Assembly (NCBI GenBank): GCA_029945375.1
Contig: JAQOTE010000037.1
Span: 124,001 to 188,000 of the forward strand
DNA length: 64,000 bases
Direction: 5' to 3'
DNA from: Agaricus subrufescens
Taxonomy: Eukaryota; Basidiomycota; Agaricomycetes; Agaricales; Agaricaceae
A program made the position numbers and the translations under genes. The notes under the pieces are model-generated. The model had not been told where the DNA came from and made no database searches. It saw nothing but the letters and a program-made list of their open reading frames with translations. Positions 11,121 to 21,917 of this stretch are shown in pieces (within the stretch, counting starts at the first letter, position 1; each line of letters opens with the position of its first letter).

Positions 11121-13560
11121 ATGCCTTCCCCAAAGAAAAGGTTTAAATTCAGGGAGTGGATATCCAGTTTCTTCTCCTCAAAGAGCGTGATTCGTGAAGG
11201 TGAGTGTTCCTACGCTAACACTGTACGGTTCTAGTCTGAGCTTACTTTGCAGCATCAGGCTCAGGAGGCTTCTTTGAAAATGCGGAAGGCGTCACTGTGA
11301 AGAATTCTATCATGACGTCTGTACGAGGAGATCAACATAATACAGTGAATAGTACCGTAAATAATCATACGGTGAATGCCAATGCAGTCTTCAACATACA
11401 AGGAGATCACACCACGGTGACGCAGAGTAAGCATTTCCATATTTCAATCTCGATTATAACTCACTTCGGCCTTGCTAGTCATGAATTCACTTTCGCAACA
11501 TATCATCCAGGGCGCCGCTCATGATTCCTCCGCTCGCTCGCCTCCTCCACGTTGCCACCCGAATACACGTGTCAAGCTGATTTCTCGTGTTACTGCTTGG
11601 TTTGAGGGTCAAGATCTGCAGGAACTGCTGTTGTGGATCACCGGTCCCGCTGGCGTTGGCAAATCTGCCATCGTCCAAACCTTTGCCGAGTATCTCGCCA
11701 AGTCTAAATCCCTTGGAGCGTCCGTATTCATCTCTCGTCCAAACAAGCGAAACAGCCCGAATGGAATCTTCATCACCATCACCTACCAGCTGGCCACTCG
11801 GATCACGGCATATCGCACATACATTGTTGAACGGATCAGTGTCGATCCAGAACTGTTACGTGGCGACATGGAGGCCCAGTTTGCGACGTTCATCGTTGAG
11901 CCATTTGTAGAGAGGAAGATTGGCGCAGGTGGTAAACGATGGGGTGTATTACTGGATGGGCTTGATGAGCTCCGAGGAGAGGATGCACAGTGCACCATCA
12001 TCAATCTCATCAGCACCTTTGTGCGCAACTTTGGCGATGCCCCCCTTGCCTGGATCATAGCCAGTCGTCCCGAGTCACACATATCGAATACATTTGATGA
12101 TGAAGAAGTGCAGCTTAGCTGTCGCAAGGAGTACATTCCCATTGACTCGACAGAAGCATGCGAGGATGTCGAGCGATTCTTCCGGTCGAGTTTCAAAACG
12201 GTACAGAAGAAGTATCGCCAGTCTCTTCCGAGCGATTGGCCCAGCGACATCGACTTCCTGCAGCTAATTGTTGCTGCTTCGGGTCTTTTCGTGTATGCTC
12301 AAGTTGTGATGGATTTCATCAGAGATCCAGATTGTGCTGACCCTGCCTTGTGCTTCGAGATTGTGATATCTGTCATCAGTCATTCCACTCATGTTCCGAC
12401 CAATGACAATCCATTTGTACATTTGGATGCATTCTACCACAAAATTCTTTCTTCGATACCACCAACGCACTGGAGAGCGGCGAAATTGTTACTTGGATTC
12501 ACTGTACACGAGGTAGATGGACTTCGTCTCGAAACATTCCGGACGCTCAGAGGAATGTCCGTACTCTTCAACCTCAACAGAAATACTGTCTACGCATGTC
12601 TGACCAAGTGCCGATCTGCGCTCAAGATTCCGGATTGGAAAGTGGCGCACAAGCGGAACTTGACATTTCTTCATGCATCATTTTCCGACTACCTCAAGGA
12701 CTCCAAACGATCTGCGGAATACTATGTTGGTGATATCAATGACATCGAGAGAGTGGTAGCATCAAACCTTGTTGAGTTGTGGAAGAAATGTAGCGGAGAT
12801 GATATCGCACCAGGTACGTGCTGTGTATGAATCCCCACACTGAAAGTTGACGCCTTATTGGCTCCAGCATTAATCGAATCTACATGGGTTCAATATTGCT
12901 CAACAATGAGCGGCGAGAAAGTGACATCGGCAGTTGGAAAATTCCATGCAGCACTCTTCCAAGATATCATTTCATCTGTCTCAAGCTATTCACACAAATA
13001 CCGGTCAATCCCAGCAGGCTTCTATCTGCCTGACCTGTACAAGCTACCGCTACTGGAAGTTGACATGTCGAAGCTATGCTACCACCTATCCCCGATGGAT
13101 TTGGTAGTTTTGGTTGGCAGGGGGGTACGCAACCCAAACACCTTTAGTTTTGCTCCAGACACTCAGCGATGTCACAGATGCTTTTGTTCTCAAATATCCA
13201 TGTGAAACTTGCTCGCACAGTTGAGCTTAGGGCCCTTACGTTCGGGCACCTTGACTGGAAAAGGATGCGCCCAACAAAGGTTTATAAGGGTCTCATGGGT
13301 AGGGTTTGCGCGAAGAGTTGGACACTCAATAGGGTGAGCGTGCCTCCCTTACTAAAACTTGAACTCCTCTGACTATCTCCTCGTCTTTCTGGCAGCCACG
13401 CTCAAGTGCCGAATTAAACGCATTCGTATCAGAGCTAGAAGACATTCAGCAAAGCTCGCCACACCGTAAGGCTGTTGTTTTTGGAGGCGTACCTAGTGGG
13501 CGGGTTGTAGGATTTCATTTCCCAGTGGACACGTATTATGTGATCCCTTATCCCCAATAG
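11121..13560 (+). CDS. NLR1: NACHT-domain NLR-like protein
   Basis: Fungal NOD-like receptor, a STAND-class signalling NTPase of the kind used in non-self recognition and programmed cell death. Six exons keep frame: 11121-11199, 11253-11426, 11479-12813, 12868-13124, 13178-13333, 13396-13560, giving 721 residues. Residues 1-27 are basic (PKKRFKFREW). A GGFFENAEG block and an Asn/Val repeat between GDQHN and GDHTTVT fill about 30-84. The NACHT domain follows: a CHPNTR-type pre-motif, Walker A GPAGVGKS at about 140-147, Walker B LLDGLDE at about 242-248, and WIIASRPE (sensor-like Arg). A FLHASFSDYL helix ends the NACHT module. The tail carries LTFGHLDWK and a conserved VVFGGVPSGRVVGF...YVIPYP end. 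There are no WD40, ankyrin or TPR repeats, unlike most fungal NLRs. No lesions seen. Confidence 0.85.
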
Positions 13561-13670
13561 AGCTGTCAGGTGGTTTAGAATATCCTTTTCATTATCTAAG
13601 ATTGCCTCGATATCCAAATGCCAGCTTGCTATTGCTTCCAGCCATGTCTTGGAGATCACAAACTATGATA

Positions 13671-13738
13671 TCACCTAGTGGACGGGTAGTAGGATTTTAC
13701 AATATGAACACGTGTTATGCGACCCCTTATCCTGAATA
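13671..13738 (+). pseudogene. relic of an NLR last exon
   Basis: Encodes SGRVVGFYN...TPYPE then stop, a second copy of the NLR C-terminus lying about 180 bases after the real stop of NLR1 and preceded by nothing else of the gene. It is evidence that another NLR copy was deleted here, probably by unequal crossing-over. Confidence 0.6.
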
Positions 13739-14139
13739 GACCTGCCAATTGACTTCGAATATAGTCGTCTACCCAGCTTGCTGTTCGTTCGACTCATGGC
13801 CTCGTGATAATACACCATAGTCGACAAATAATCGTTTTAAATGTCACATCATCCTGCATTTAAAGTGGTGTCGAAAATTAATTATTCGTGGTCCTATTCA
13901 CATCTTGTTCAAGCGATAAGTTCAGCCACGCGATCTTTACTCCATCATTGAGGCGCTAATGTCCTGTCCCTAGATACTTCGTTTACATCTTGGATAGGTG
14001 GACTGGAAAGACGTTTTGGTGACGTGGTATCGGCCTCAAAGACTTGCCATCGGTCATTCGTATTACTCATATGAGTTGAAGAATTCTTTATTCATTCAAC
14101 TCCGCGTCTGCTTTCGTAATACGTACACGAAATCTCAGT

Positions 14140-14704
14140 CAGCGTCTTCATAGAGGTCTAGTCTGCGGGACGGGGGCGTGAAGTATTCATGAGTCAATAA
14201 GAAAGAATGATTGACGTACTTGGGCCTGAATGATCTTGAGAAAGCTGCTGCGTGAGGTAAAACAATGAAGGTTCCACCAAGTGGTGAAATGCGAAAACGG
14301 GCTCCTGAAGTAAAAGAAGGCTAGCGTAACACCATCGGCGCCAAGAGAATTGTGGATGCAGACCTGATTGACAAGTTCTGGTGGACGTGGGTTCAGTATG
14401 TGAAGAGTGTCACAAGGGCATTCTGAGCTGTAAGTCGGCGGGGATTGATGTTCATTCAGCTGGCGTGAGGAATCTAAGCAAGGGTGCAACGCGTGGTTGT
14501 TTGAATGAAATATAACAACTCTGGCCAATTCAAGAACAACCTTATCCCTCCCTCCGCCGGTTGTGTGTGGAAGCTCAACGCTAACAGTAGGCTTAGTCTT
14601 GCTATCGCTTAAATCCACACCGGCACATCTTCTCATTGAAGGTATCAGCGACTCACCCATCCACTAGCATGAAGGGACTGAAGACTTCTCAGTGTGCATG
14701 TGTC
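14140..14704 (+). promoter_or_regulatory. NLR-type promoter module (orphan copy 1)
   Basis: Shared blocks in order: GATTGACGTACTTG (14210), AAGGGCATTCTGAGCTGTAAG (14414), CAACTCTGGCCAATTCAAG (about 14517), CCTCCGCCGGTTGTGTGTGG (about 14551), and CAGCGACTCACCCATCCACTAG (14646). The same series occurs at 18.15-18.70 kb and, split by a transposon, at 47.6-48.0 plus 53.5-53.7 kb. Here it leads only to a relic first exon. Minus-strand frames across it (for example 14187-14660) do not look like genes. Confidence 0.5.
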
Positions 14705-14777
14705 ATGGGCCGAGTGAGCTTCATATCCAAGGAGCGGCTATCAGGTTTCCTTCCCTCAAAGAACTCGAGTCGTGAAG
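14705..14777 (+). pseudogene. relic NLR first exon
   Basis: An ATG-led 73-base piece containing CGGCTATCAGGTTTCCTTCC and ending CGTGAAG before a GTTAGT donor matches exon 1 of the NLR genes (79 bases in the intact copies). No NACHT exon follows; the sequence changes to a different block shared with 18.8-19.4 kb. Confidence 0.55.
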
Positions 14778-14956
14778 GTTAGTGTTCCAACTCTATGAAC
14801 CTGATCAAATGTTTCCTCATGTAGTACAACACCGTAAAGGCCGGGGGAAAGAAATCCTACCTTTTCTGAGTGTGCCTGACTGGCGGAGGAGCATGGTCTT
14901 GCCATGGTTGACTGGGAAAAAGATGAGCGACAGCAAGGGAAGGGGACTGGTTGAGT

Positions 14957-15400
14957 CTACCGCGCGCAATGATCGCGATGTTGCGGATGCATTCTGGTGA
15001 GAACGAGGGCACATAGCGAACACGCGACTAAAGCCCAGACCAAACGAGCGACGGAGGACTGTGCGGAGCATTGGCCAACAACGACAATGCGATTTTTCGA
15101 GGCGAGGCATGTCACGTGCATTCTATTTATACTCTCGAAAGACCTGTCGGCCCCGGCACCGGAAGCGGACGCCGGAAATGTCCTCGAATCAGGCACTGCT
15201 GCTCCCGGAAAAAAGATCAGTTCTGGATCTGTATCTCGAACAACAACACACTTCTGTTGTGCATCAGTCGGTAGTCTTGTGAACGCTGACAATTTCTGGC
15301 CTCTACTGCGATAGCGAAGGAAGAAGTAAAGCGAGAGGCAAGCAGCGGTCAAGATAATCTGCTGAGAGCCTTGCAGCTTGAAATAGGTCGAAGATTTCAA
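14957..15400 (-). pseudogene. 3' relic of a single-pass membrane protein gene
   Basis: Minus-strand reading gives a membrane span followed by basic residues (CLSLYFFLRYRSRGQK) and SAFTRLPTD, then VVVRDTD. This is nearly the same as the C-terminus of the complete gene at 19295-20358. The signal peptide and Cys-rich ectodomain exons are absent; upstream the sequence passes into the NLR2 promoter. The relic frame runs on beyond the point where the intact paralogue stops (after VVVRDTD). It is part of a segment duplicated between 14.7-15.35 and 18.7-19.43 kb. Confidence 0.55.
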
Positions 15401-15410
15401 GGACTTTCAT

Positions 15411-15590
15411 ATCGTATGGACGTGAGGGCATTCTGGGCTGTAGCTTATCATATAAACCCGATCCCCGGCGTCTATGTATCAGGAGGATGCTTTTTAAGCG
15501 AATGCCGAGCGCCCTACACATTCTTCACGCAGGCAGCACCTCAAAATATATCCTTCTTTTCTCCCACCATCACCACTACTATTCTGCCTC
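15411..15590 (+). promoter_or_regulatory. NLR2 upstream region with shared blocks
   Basis: GAGGGCATTCTGGGCTGTAG lies at 15424. The common NLR leader (GTCTATGTATCAGGAGG, AATGCCGAGCGCCCTACAC, then TCTCCCACCATCACC) runs up to the ATG. It abuts the membrane-protein relic. Confidence 0.5.
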
Positions 15591-18039
15591 ATGCCGGCGC
15601 AGAAGGAAAGATTTAGATTCAGGGAGTGGCTATACAGTTTCTTCTCCTCAAAGGGCTCAGGTCGTAAACGTGAGTGCTGTTGTGTTAACGCTTTATGGTT
15701 CTGATCAGAGCTTGCTTTTGGTTGTACAGAGTCCGGAGGCTTCTTTCCAAATACCGAAGCCGTCGCTGTGAAAGATTCGATCATGACGGCGATACGAGGA
15801 GATCAGCATAATTCTAATACAGTGAACAATACGGTGGTGAACAATACACTGAACAATGCGGTGTTCAATACACAACGTGATCACACCACGGTGACGAAGA
15901 GTAAGCAGTCGCACATTTCAATGTCTATTCCACTATATTTGGCCATTGTCTAGGCATGAAGCTACTTCAACGACATATCATTCATGGCGCCGCCCATGAT
16001 TCCTCCGCTCGCTCGCCTCCTCCACGTTGCCACCCAAACACTCGCGTCAATCTGATCGCTCGTGTTACTGCTTGGTTTGAGGGTCAAGGTCTGGAGGAAC
16101 TGCTGTTATGGATCACCGGCCCCGCTGGCGTTGGGAAATCAGCCATCGTCCAGACCTTTGCTGAATATCTTGCAAAGTATAAATCGCTTGGAGCATCCGT
16201 ATTCATCTCACGCCCAAACAAACGCAACAACCCAAATGGCATCTTCATCACCATAGCCTATCAGCTGGCCACCCGGATCGAGGCATATCGCACTTACATT
16301 GTCGAGCAAATCAGTCTCGATCCAGAATTGTTAGGCAGAGACATGGAGGCCCAATTTGCTACGTTCATCGTTGAGCCATTTGTGGAGAGGAAGATTGGAG
16401 CAGGTGGTAAACGATGGGGTATATTACTGGACGGTCTTGATGAGCTACGAGGAGAGGATGCGCAGTGCAACATCATCCATCTCATCAGCACCTTTGTGCG
16501 CGATCACAATGACGTTCCTCTTGCCTGGATCATAGCCAGTCGTCCCGAGTCACACATATCGAACACATTCGACGACGATGAAGTGCATCGTAGTTGTTGC
16601 AGGGAGTACATTCCCATCGACTCAACAGAAGCATGCGAGGACGTCGAGCAATTTTTCCGATCAAGCTTCAAGGCGATACAGAAGAAGTATCGCCAGTCTC
16701 TTCCAAGTGACTGGCCTAGCGACACCGACTTCCTGCAGCTGACTGTTGCTGCTTTAGGCCTTTTTGTGTACGCTCAAGTAGTGATGGATTTCATCAGGGA
16801 TCCGGATTGTGCTGACCCTGCCTCGCGCTTTGAGATTGTGATATCTGTCATTAGTCGTTCCTCTCACAGTGTTCCGACAAACGCTAATCCATTCGTCCAC
16901 CTGGACGCATTCTACCATGAAATTCTTTCCTCGATATCACCAACACACTGGGCAGCGGCGAAATTGTTACTGGGATTCACCATTCACAGGATAAGCGGAC
17001 TTCGCCTCCAAAGATTCCAGACACTCAGAGGAATGTCCGTATTCTTCAATCTCAACCGACATACTGTTTACGCGTGTCTGACCAAGTGTCGATCTGCGCT
17101 GAAGATTCCGGATTGGAAAGTTGCGCACAACCAGAATCTGATGTTTCTTCACGCCTCGTTTTCTGACTACCTCAGGGACCCGAGACGATCGGCGGACTAC
17201 TATGTTGGTGATAACAGCGACATCGAGAGCGTGGTAGTACCCAACCTTGTCGAGCTGTGGAAGAAATGTAGCGGGGATGATATCGCACCAGGTGTGTGCC
17301 GTGCGTGAACCTTCAAACTGAATGTTAACGCTATGTTGGTTCCAGCACTAATTGAATCAACATGGCTCCAATATTGCTCAACAATTAGCGGCGAGAAACC
17401 GACATCGGCAGTTGCAAAGTTTCATGCAGCACTCTTCCAAGATATTGTTTCCTCTGTTTCAAGGTTTCCGCGCAGATACGAGGGAACAGGGGGAGACACG
17501 TATATGCTTGACATGTACAAACTACCAGTACTAGAAGTCCATATGGCGAAGCTATGCTACCACCTCTCCCCGACTGATTTGGCAGAGTTGGTTTGCTGGG
17601 AGGTACATCACCCTAACACTCTTGGTTTTGCTCCAGACACTCAGTGATTTCCACAGGTGTCTTCATCCTCAAGTATCCGCGCGAAACTTTCTCGGACAGT
17701 TCAGCTGAGGGACCTTACGTTTGAGCACCTTGACTGGAAAGCGATGTGTCCAGCGAAGGTCTATAAAGGGCTCATGGCGAAGGTTTCCGCAAAGAGTTGG
17801 ACGCTCATTCGAGTGAGCATGCCTACCTTGCTACAACTTGAACTCCTCTGATTATTTTCTCGTCTTTCTGACAGCCGCGCTCAAGTGCTGAATTAAAGGC
17901 ATTTGTATCCGAGCTAGAAGACATTTCGCAAAGCTCGCCGTACTTCAAAATCGTTGTTTTTGGAGGCATACCTAGTGGGCGGGTCGTAGGAATTCAAACC
18001 ATGAAAGATACGTATTATGCGATTCCTTATCCTGAATAG
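15591..18039 (+). CDS. NLR2: NACHT-domain NLR-like protein
   Basis: Second intact NLR of the cluster, 721 residues, the same length as NLR1. Exons: 15591-15669, 15730-15900, 15954-17291, 17346-17602, 17657-17812, 17875-18039; all phases match NLR1. The N-terminal repeat reads NTVNNTVVNNTLNNAVFN, with Arg instead of Gly before DHTTVT. Walker A GPAGVGKS is at about 139-146, Walker B LLDGLDE about 100 residues later, then IIASRPE. The tail has LTFEHLDWK and ends YYAIPYPE. Retaining intron 3 (54 bases) would stop translation within about seven codons of the donor (GVCRA, stop), giving a tail-less NACHT protein. No frameshift or stop is seen in the spliced frame. Confidence 0.85.
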
Positions 18040-18149
18040 ATCTGCCGATTAGTTTCCAATATCTTTTCCGCCATCGAGGTAGTCTTTGATACTGATACCG
18101 AGCTTGCTGTTCCTTCTAATCGTGGCTTAGTGATCATGGTTTTAGTACA

Positions 18150-18726
18150 GGTCTAGTCCGTGAGAGCTGAACAGTTAAGTTTTCAAGGGTTAATAAGAAA
18201 GGTTAAGTGACGTACCTGAGTGTGAAAGGTCTTGAGAAACGTCTTGTGGTATACGAGCAAATGAAGCTATCTAATGAGGATTCCACGAAGTGGTGAAATG
18301 TGATAAGGGGAAGGCTAGCCTGATTGAATGACACGATAAGAGTTAAGAGGATTACGATGTGGATGTCAAGTTCCGGCGAATGTGGGAGGGTATGTCAAGG
18401 TTATTGCGAGGGCATTGTGAGCGGTAACTTGGCAGGGATCGTGCGTTGGTTTGAACTTGCGCGAGGAATCGAAGCAGATTAGGAGAATCGAAGCAAGGAG
18501 ACGACACGTGATGCTTTCAACTGAGACTCGGATCAATCTACCAAAACCTTCGCTCTCCCTCACGCCGGTTGTGTATTGAAGGTTAATGCTGACAAGAGTC
18601 CCTGTCTTGCTGTTGCTTACATCCACGCTGGCGCTTCTTCATATTGAAGGTATCAGCGACTCACGCATCCACTAGCATGAAGGGATCGAGTAATTTCCGG
18701 CGTCTATGTGTCATGCCGAGCAGCCT
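18150..18726 (+). promoter_or_regulatory. NLR-type promoter module (orphan copy 2)
   Basis: Same ordered blocks as at 14.14-14.70 kb: GTGACGTACCTGAG (18207), GCGAGGGCATTGTGAG (about 18407), an E-box ACACGTGATG (CACGTG at 18505-18510), ACTCGGATCAATC (about 18530), GCCGGTTGTGTATTGAAGG, and TATCAGCGACTCACGCATCC. It leads to a relic NLR first exon. Confidence 0.45.
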
Positions 18727-18780
18727 TCAAATTCAAGAAGTGGCTATCAGGTTTCACCTCAAGGAACGCAAGTCGTGAAG
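18727..18780 (+). pseudogene. relic NLR first exon
   Basis: AAATTCAAGAAGTGGCTATC followed by AGGTTTCACCTCAAGG and CGTGAAG, then a GTTAGT donor: the end of an NLR exon 1 without an ATG in register and without downstream NLR exons. Confidence 0.5.
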
Positions 18781-19294
18781 GTTAGTGTTCCAACAATAAA
18801 ACCCTATGAACCTGATCAAAGCTTGCCTCATGTAATACAGCACTGTGAGGCCCGGGGGAAGAAAGTCCTGCCTTTTCTGAGTGTGGCGGAGGAACTGACC
18901 AACGAGTGTGGTCTTGCCAGGGCCGGCTGAAGAAAAAAACACGGATGAGGGGCAGTGGGGAGAGGGCTGGGTGAGTCTACCGTGGGCAATGATGGCCATG
19001 TGGCTGATGCGGTCTGGCAAAAATGATGGTGCGGTGGCAGACGCGCGACAGAGGCTGCGCCGACCGAGGACTACGCGGAGCATTGGCCAACAACCACAGC
19101 GCGATTTTTCGTGGCGACGCGTGTCACGTATATTCTCTTTATACTACATAGTGGTGGCTACTCTCGATAGTCGTCCCCGGCGGACTATGCATCCCCGTCG
19201 ACTCCGGCCCAGGAGAATACAGGTCCACATAGGAGCCCGGCACCGGAAGCGGATACGTCCTCGAATCAGGCAGCGGCTCCTGAAATCAGTCAGC

Positions 19295-20358
19295 TCAGTC
19301 CGTATCTCGAACAACAACACCTACATAAAGCTTATCATTGGCCGGTAGTCTTGTAAACGCTGACGATCTCTGGCCTCTACCACGATAGCGAAGGAAGAGG
19401 TAAAGCGAGAGGCAAGCAATGGTCACCAAGCCGACTATACCGCCAACGACACTTCCTGCTATGGCGCCTGCACGGGAGTCTGGTTGAGATTCGGCACTGG
19501 AGGCGCTGATACTGGGAGTCGATATCGAGCTGACGGTCGTTGATGTTGTAAGAATAGCAGACGATGCAGCCGTAAATTCAGGCATATCTGAAAATGCGAT
19601 TAATACGAGAACAAGGTAATATGAATCATAATTACGAGATAAGCCCTGCGCAAACGCGAGGCTGAAATTGTTCGAAGTCAACTAGGTCCAACATTATTGC
19701 TCAAGACCTTGTAATCAAAGATTCTACTCACTGCAACATTAGCAAACGCCCACCCAGGAACCTTTTCGTCAGCGGGAATCGGTCGCGGAAACCTAAAAAT
19801 CAACACGTCGACCCTCGCATATAATACCAACCAACTCACATCGAAGTATACACCTCTGTACAATTCTTCGAAAACCGAGGCCAGCTATATCCCATAAGCA
19901 CAAATCCATAAACAACCCAAATTCATCTACGTACGTGAGCCACTTAGCTCCTTGACACGCAGCACATGCACTCAACAAGGAATAAAACACAGTATTGCAT
20001 TGACAATCGTTTTGTGTACCAGGTCCGACGTAATGAGTTTTCGAAGGCAGAGACGCTATCATATAGACTTTTTCAACCTCCATCAGCTATCGTCTTTCCT
20101 TTACGCCAAATTATCGACTCACATCCATTATTACACACCCCTGCCAAATCAGTAGCAACTTGACAAGGACTCTTTCCTACTGAGTTGAAAGTCTGTTGAA
20201 AATCAATTACATCCAGCCCAACCAATCACATTTTGATAACTCACCCAATATACACTCGGCACATCACAAACTGCCTCTTTCATCATACTCGTAGCATTCT
20301 GCGCAAAGACCGTCGCAGGTAACAACACTGCCAGATACGTCCCAAGATACCGAGACAT
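19295..20358 (-). CDS. secreted-type single-pass membrane protein with Cys-rich ectodomain
   Basis: A seven-exon gene read on the minus strand from ATG 20358. Exon 1 (38 codons) encodes a signal peptide, MSRYLGTYLAVLLPATVFAQ, then the mature start. Small exons follow at 20192-20123, 20055-19935, 19884-19840 and 19792-19732, and a join near 19690-19590 leads to the last exon. The ectodomain shows the pattern SPCQVATDLAGVCNNG, then THYVGPGTQNDCQCNTVFYS, LLSACAACQ, FSKNCTEVYTS and PRPIPADEKVPGWAFANV. I recognise this as a common family of mushroom-fungus proteins with unknown ligand. A Ser/Thr-rich stalk precedes a Gly/Ala-rich membrane span (AGAIAGSVVGGIVGLVTIAC), a basic RYRGRGQR stop-transfer and a short cytosolic tail. 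It may be a surface sensor; its place beside NLRs is suggestive only. Confidence 0.7.
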
Positions 20359-20483
20359 GGGGTGAGTGAACGTCAGAGAGAGAGGGGGGGGAAAATGAAG
20401 GAAACGAGGACGTATGTAAAATGGAAGGCCTAAAAGCACTTCAGCACGTCGAGAGAACATGTTTCAGCCACCCAAAGCCCTGG

Positions 20484-20770
20484 TCATTTGATCGCATCGA
20501 TTAGGGCAGTGAGAAAGAACACTACATAACTCAAATCCCTTTCTCGCAAGCATTCACACTCTGACCGATCGTCATACTCAAAGCACTCCACTTGAACAGT
20601 TCCAAGTGGTATATACTTGTCTCCCGCAGGAACAAACTCACCCATGTAGACATCGTGCGACAAAACTCATTCCCCCGGAGGCAGTAGACTGACGCTGACA
20701 CAGCCTCCGCTCCATCGACCCTAGAACCCACGGCTTGGTGAAACTCTATGTACACCGTCATCCTTTCCAT
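20484..20770 (-). pseudogene. small broken gene, unknown family
   Basis: The minus strand reads from ATG 20770 through FHQAVGSRVDGAEAVSASVY and EFCRTMSTW, after which the better-looking frame shifts: EFVPAGDKYIPLGTVQVECF and following acidic residues continue in another frame to a stop at 20484. One missing base at about 20640 would explain this. The original frame stays open instead for another 35 codons. I do not recognise the protein. It may be a real 79-residue gene or a frameshifted one. Confidence 0.3.
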
Positions 20771-21420
20771 TAATCATAACAGTTCGAAGATCATCATTCT
20801 ATGCTGTGCACATGCTGCTATACTCCTCCCTTCCCTCTCCTTTAAGACGGTAATGCTGTACTCATCCGACATTTAATCAAACAATAAGATCCGTTAGCCG
20901 CTGTGTTAACGGGGATCATGGGAGAATTCAATCTATCCTGCTTCTATCAGAATGTCAACCATATATCCTCTCAGGCACCGACATTTTCCTAAATCAGGCT
21001 AGGCTATGTGTCATCGAGGCCCGTCCAGGTCAGTCAATGTCAGTAGCACACTAGACCTTTTTGAGGACATCCATGCCATTCTACCGGTAGAACCCTCAGT
21101 GGACTTCTCTTCGAACAACAGTACTGTGCAAATTCAATTTCCAATATATCACGTATGGCACAATCGCAACAACAACAACAATATCACACTGCGCTACAAA
21201 TTTCCCTAAACTCCGCATTATCAGGAACGCAACTGAATGAACCAAAAAAGAGAGAAAAAATTCAGCATTCGCCTAAGAGTCAACAAAACTTGAAAGATCT
21301 CACCCGATGTTCAAGCCCGCCACAATGCAACACAATTTTTCCGGGGGACCTATAAATATAACAGCAGTCAATCATTTCACATACGAGGTCATGAGTCTCT
21401 CACTCCACAAAAAGAAATTA
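20771..21420. other. intergenic, partly duplicated at 37.9-38.3 kb
   Basis: No gene seen. From about 21160 to 21420 it resembles 38030-38280 (shared words such as CAGCATTCGCCTAAGAGT versus CAGCGTTCGCCGAAGAGT and TATCAGGAACGCAACTGAA versus TATCAGGCTGGCAACTAAA), so it belongs to the same duplicated unit as the small secreted-protein genes. Confidence 0.4.
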
Positions 21421-21424
21421 TACG

Positions 21425-21640
21425 TACACTATTTTTGGAGCGCACAGCGGACAAATGAGTGAGTAACTATCATGCGCATTCTGAGAACCAGTTTATAGAA
21501 ATACGTACAGGATCCGTTGCACTACACTGGGCCTGGATATAATGGTTAGTGTTCATGATCGTGCGGTAAGGAGGTGTGGCTACCTGACGGTCTGTTCATA
21601 CACTGTGAGCCCTGCGGCGCAGGAAAACTCCGACATTAAG
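21425..21640 (-). pseudogene. relic of small secreted-protein gene (3' exons only)
   Basis: On the minus strand an 8-base piece (ACCGTCAG) and a 24-base piece (GCCCAGTGTAGTGCAACGG then ATCCT) are each bounded by AG and GT, with a CTAAC branch-like site and TATATCCAG acceptor. The layout and spacing match the intact-looking gene at 38277-38565. No exon with a signal peptide is present upstream, so this copy is broken. Confidence 0.4.
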
Positions 21641-21917
21641 TAAGAGTTACGTTTTTTCGGCATTTAAATGTAGACACCGCACATAAGTATATAATATAAT
21701 ATAATATTCGGCATCTATGATCTGTCATCTTTGACGACAAATAATATGGGCCATGGAATAGTTCATTGTACACCCTTTACAGGTGGCTTTCTCTACAAAA
21801 ACTGTCTAACCTGAGGCAGTCTAGGACTAAAATAAATAAATTCACGGTTGTATAATATAAGTACTATACGAGAGGTTAGTTTATGGTAAAGGAAAACAAA
21901 GTGACTCACACACCAAT

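Noticed and set aside
11783..12250. Long minus-strand open frames antisense to the NACHT exons (similar ones at 16294-16725, 41609-41956, 45591-45971, 54491-54688)
   Set aside because: They recur at the same place in every NLR copy because the sense strand is conserved there; they lack splice signals or recognisable motifs.
14187..14660. 157-codon minus frame in the promoter module
   Set aside because: The matching regions at 18.4 and 47.7 kb do not keep this frame open, so it is not a conserved gene.
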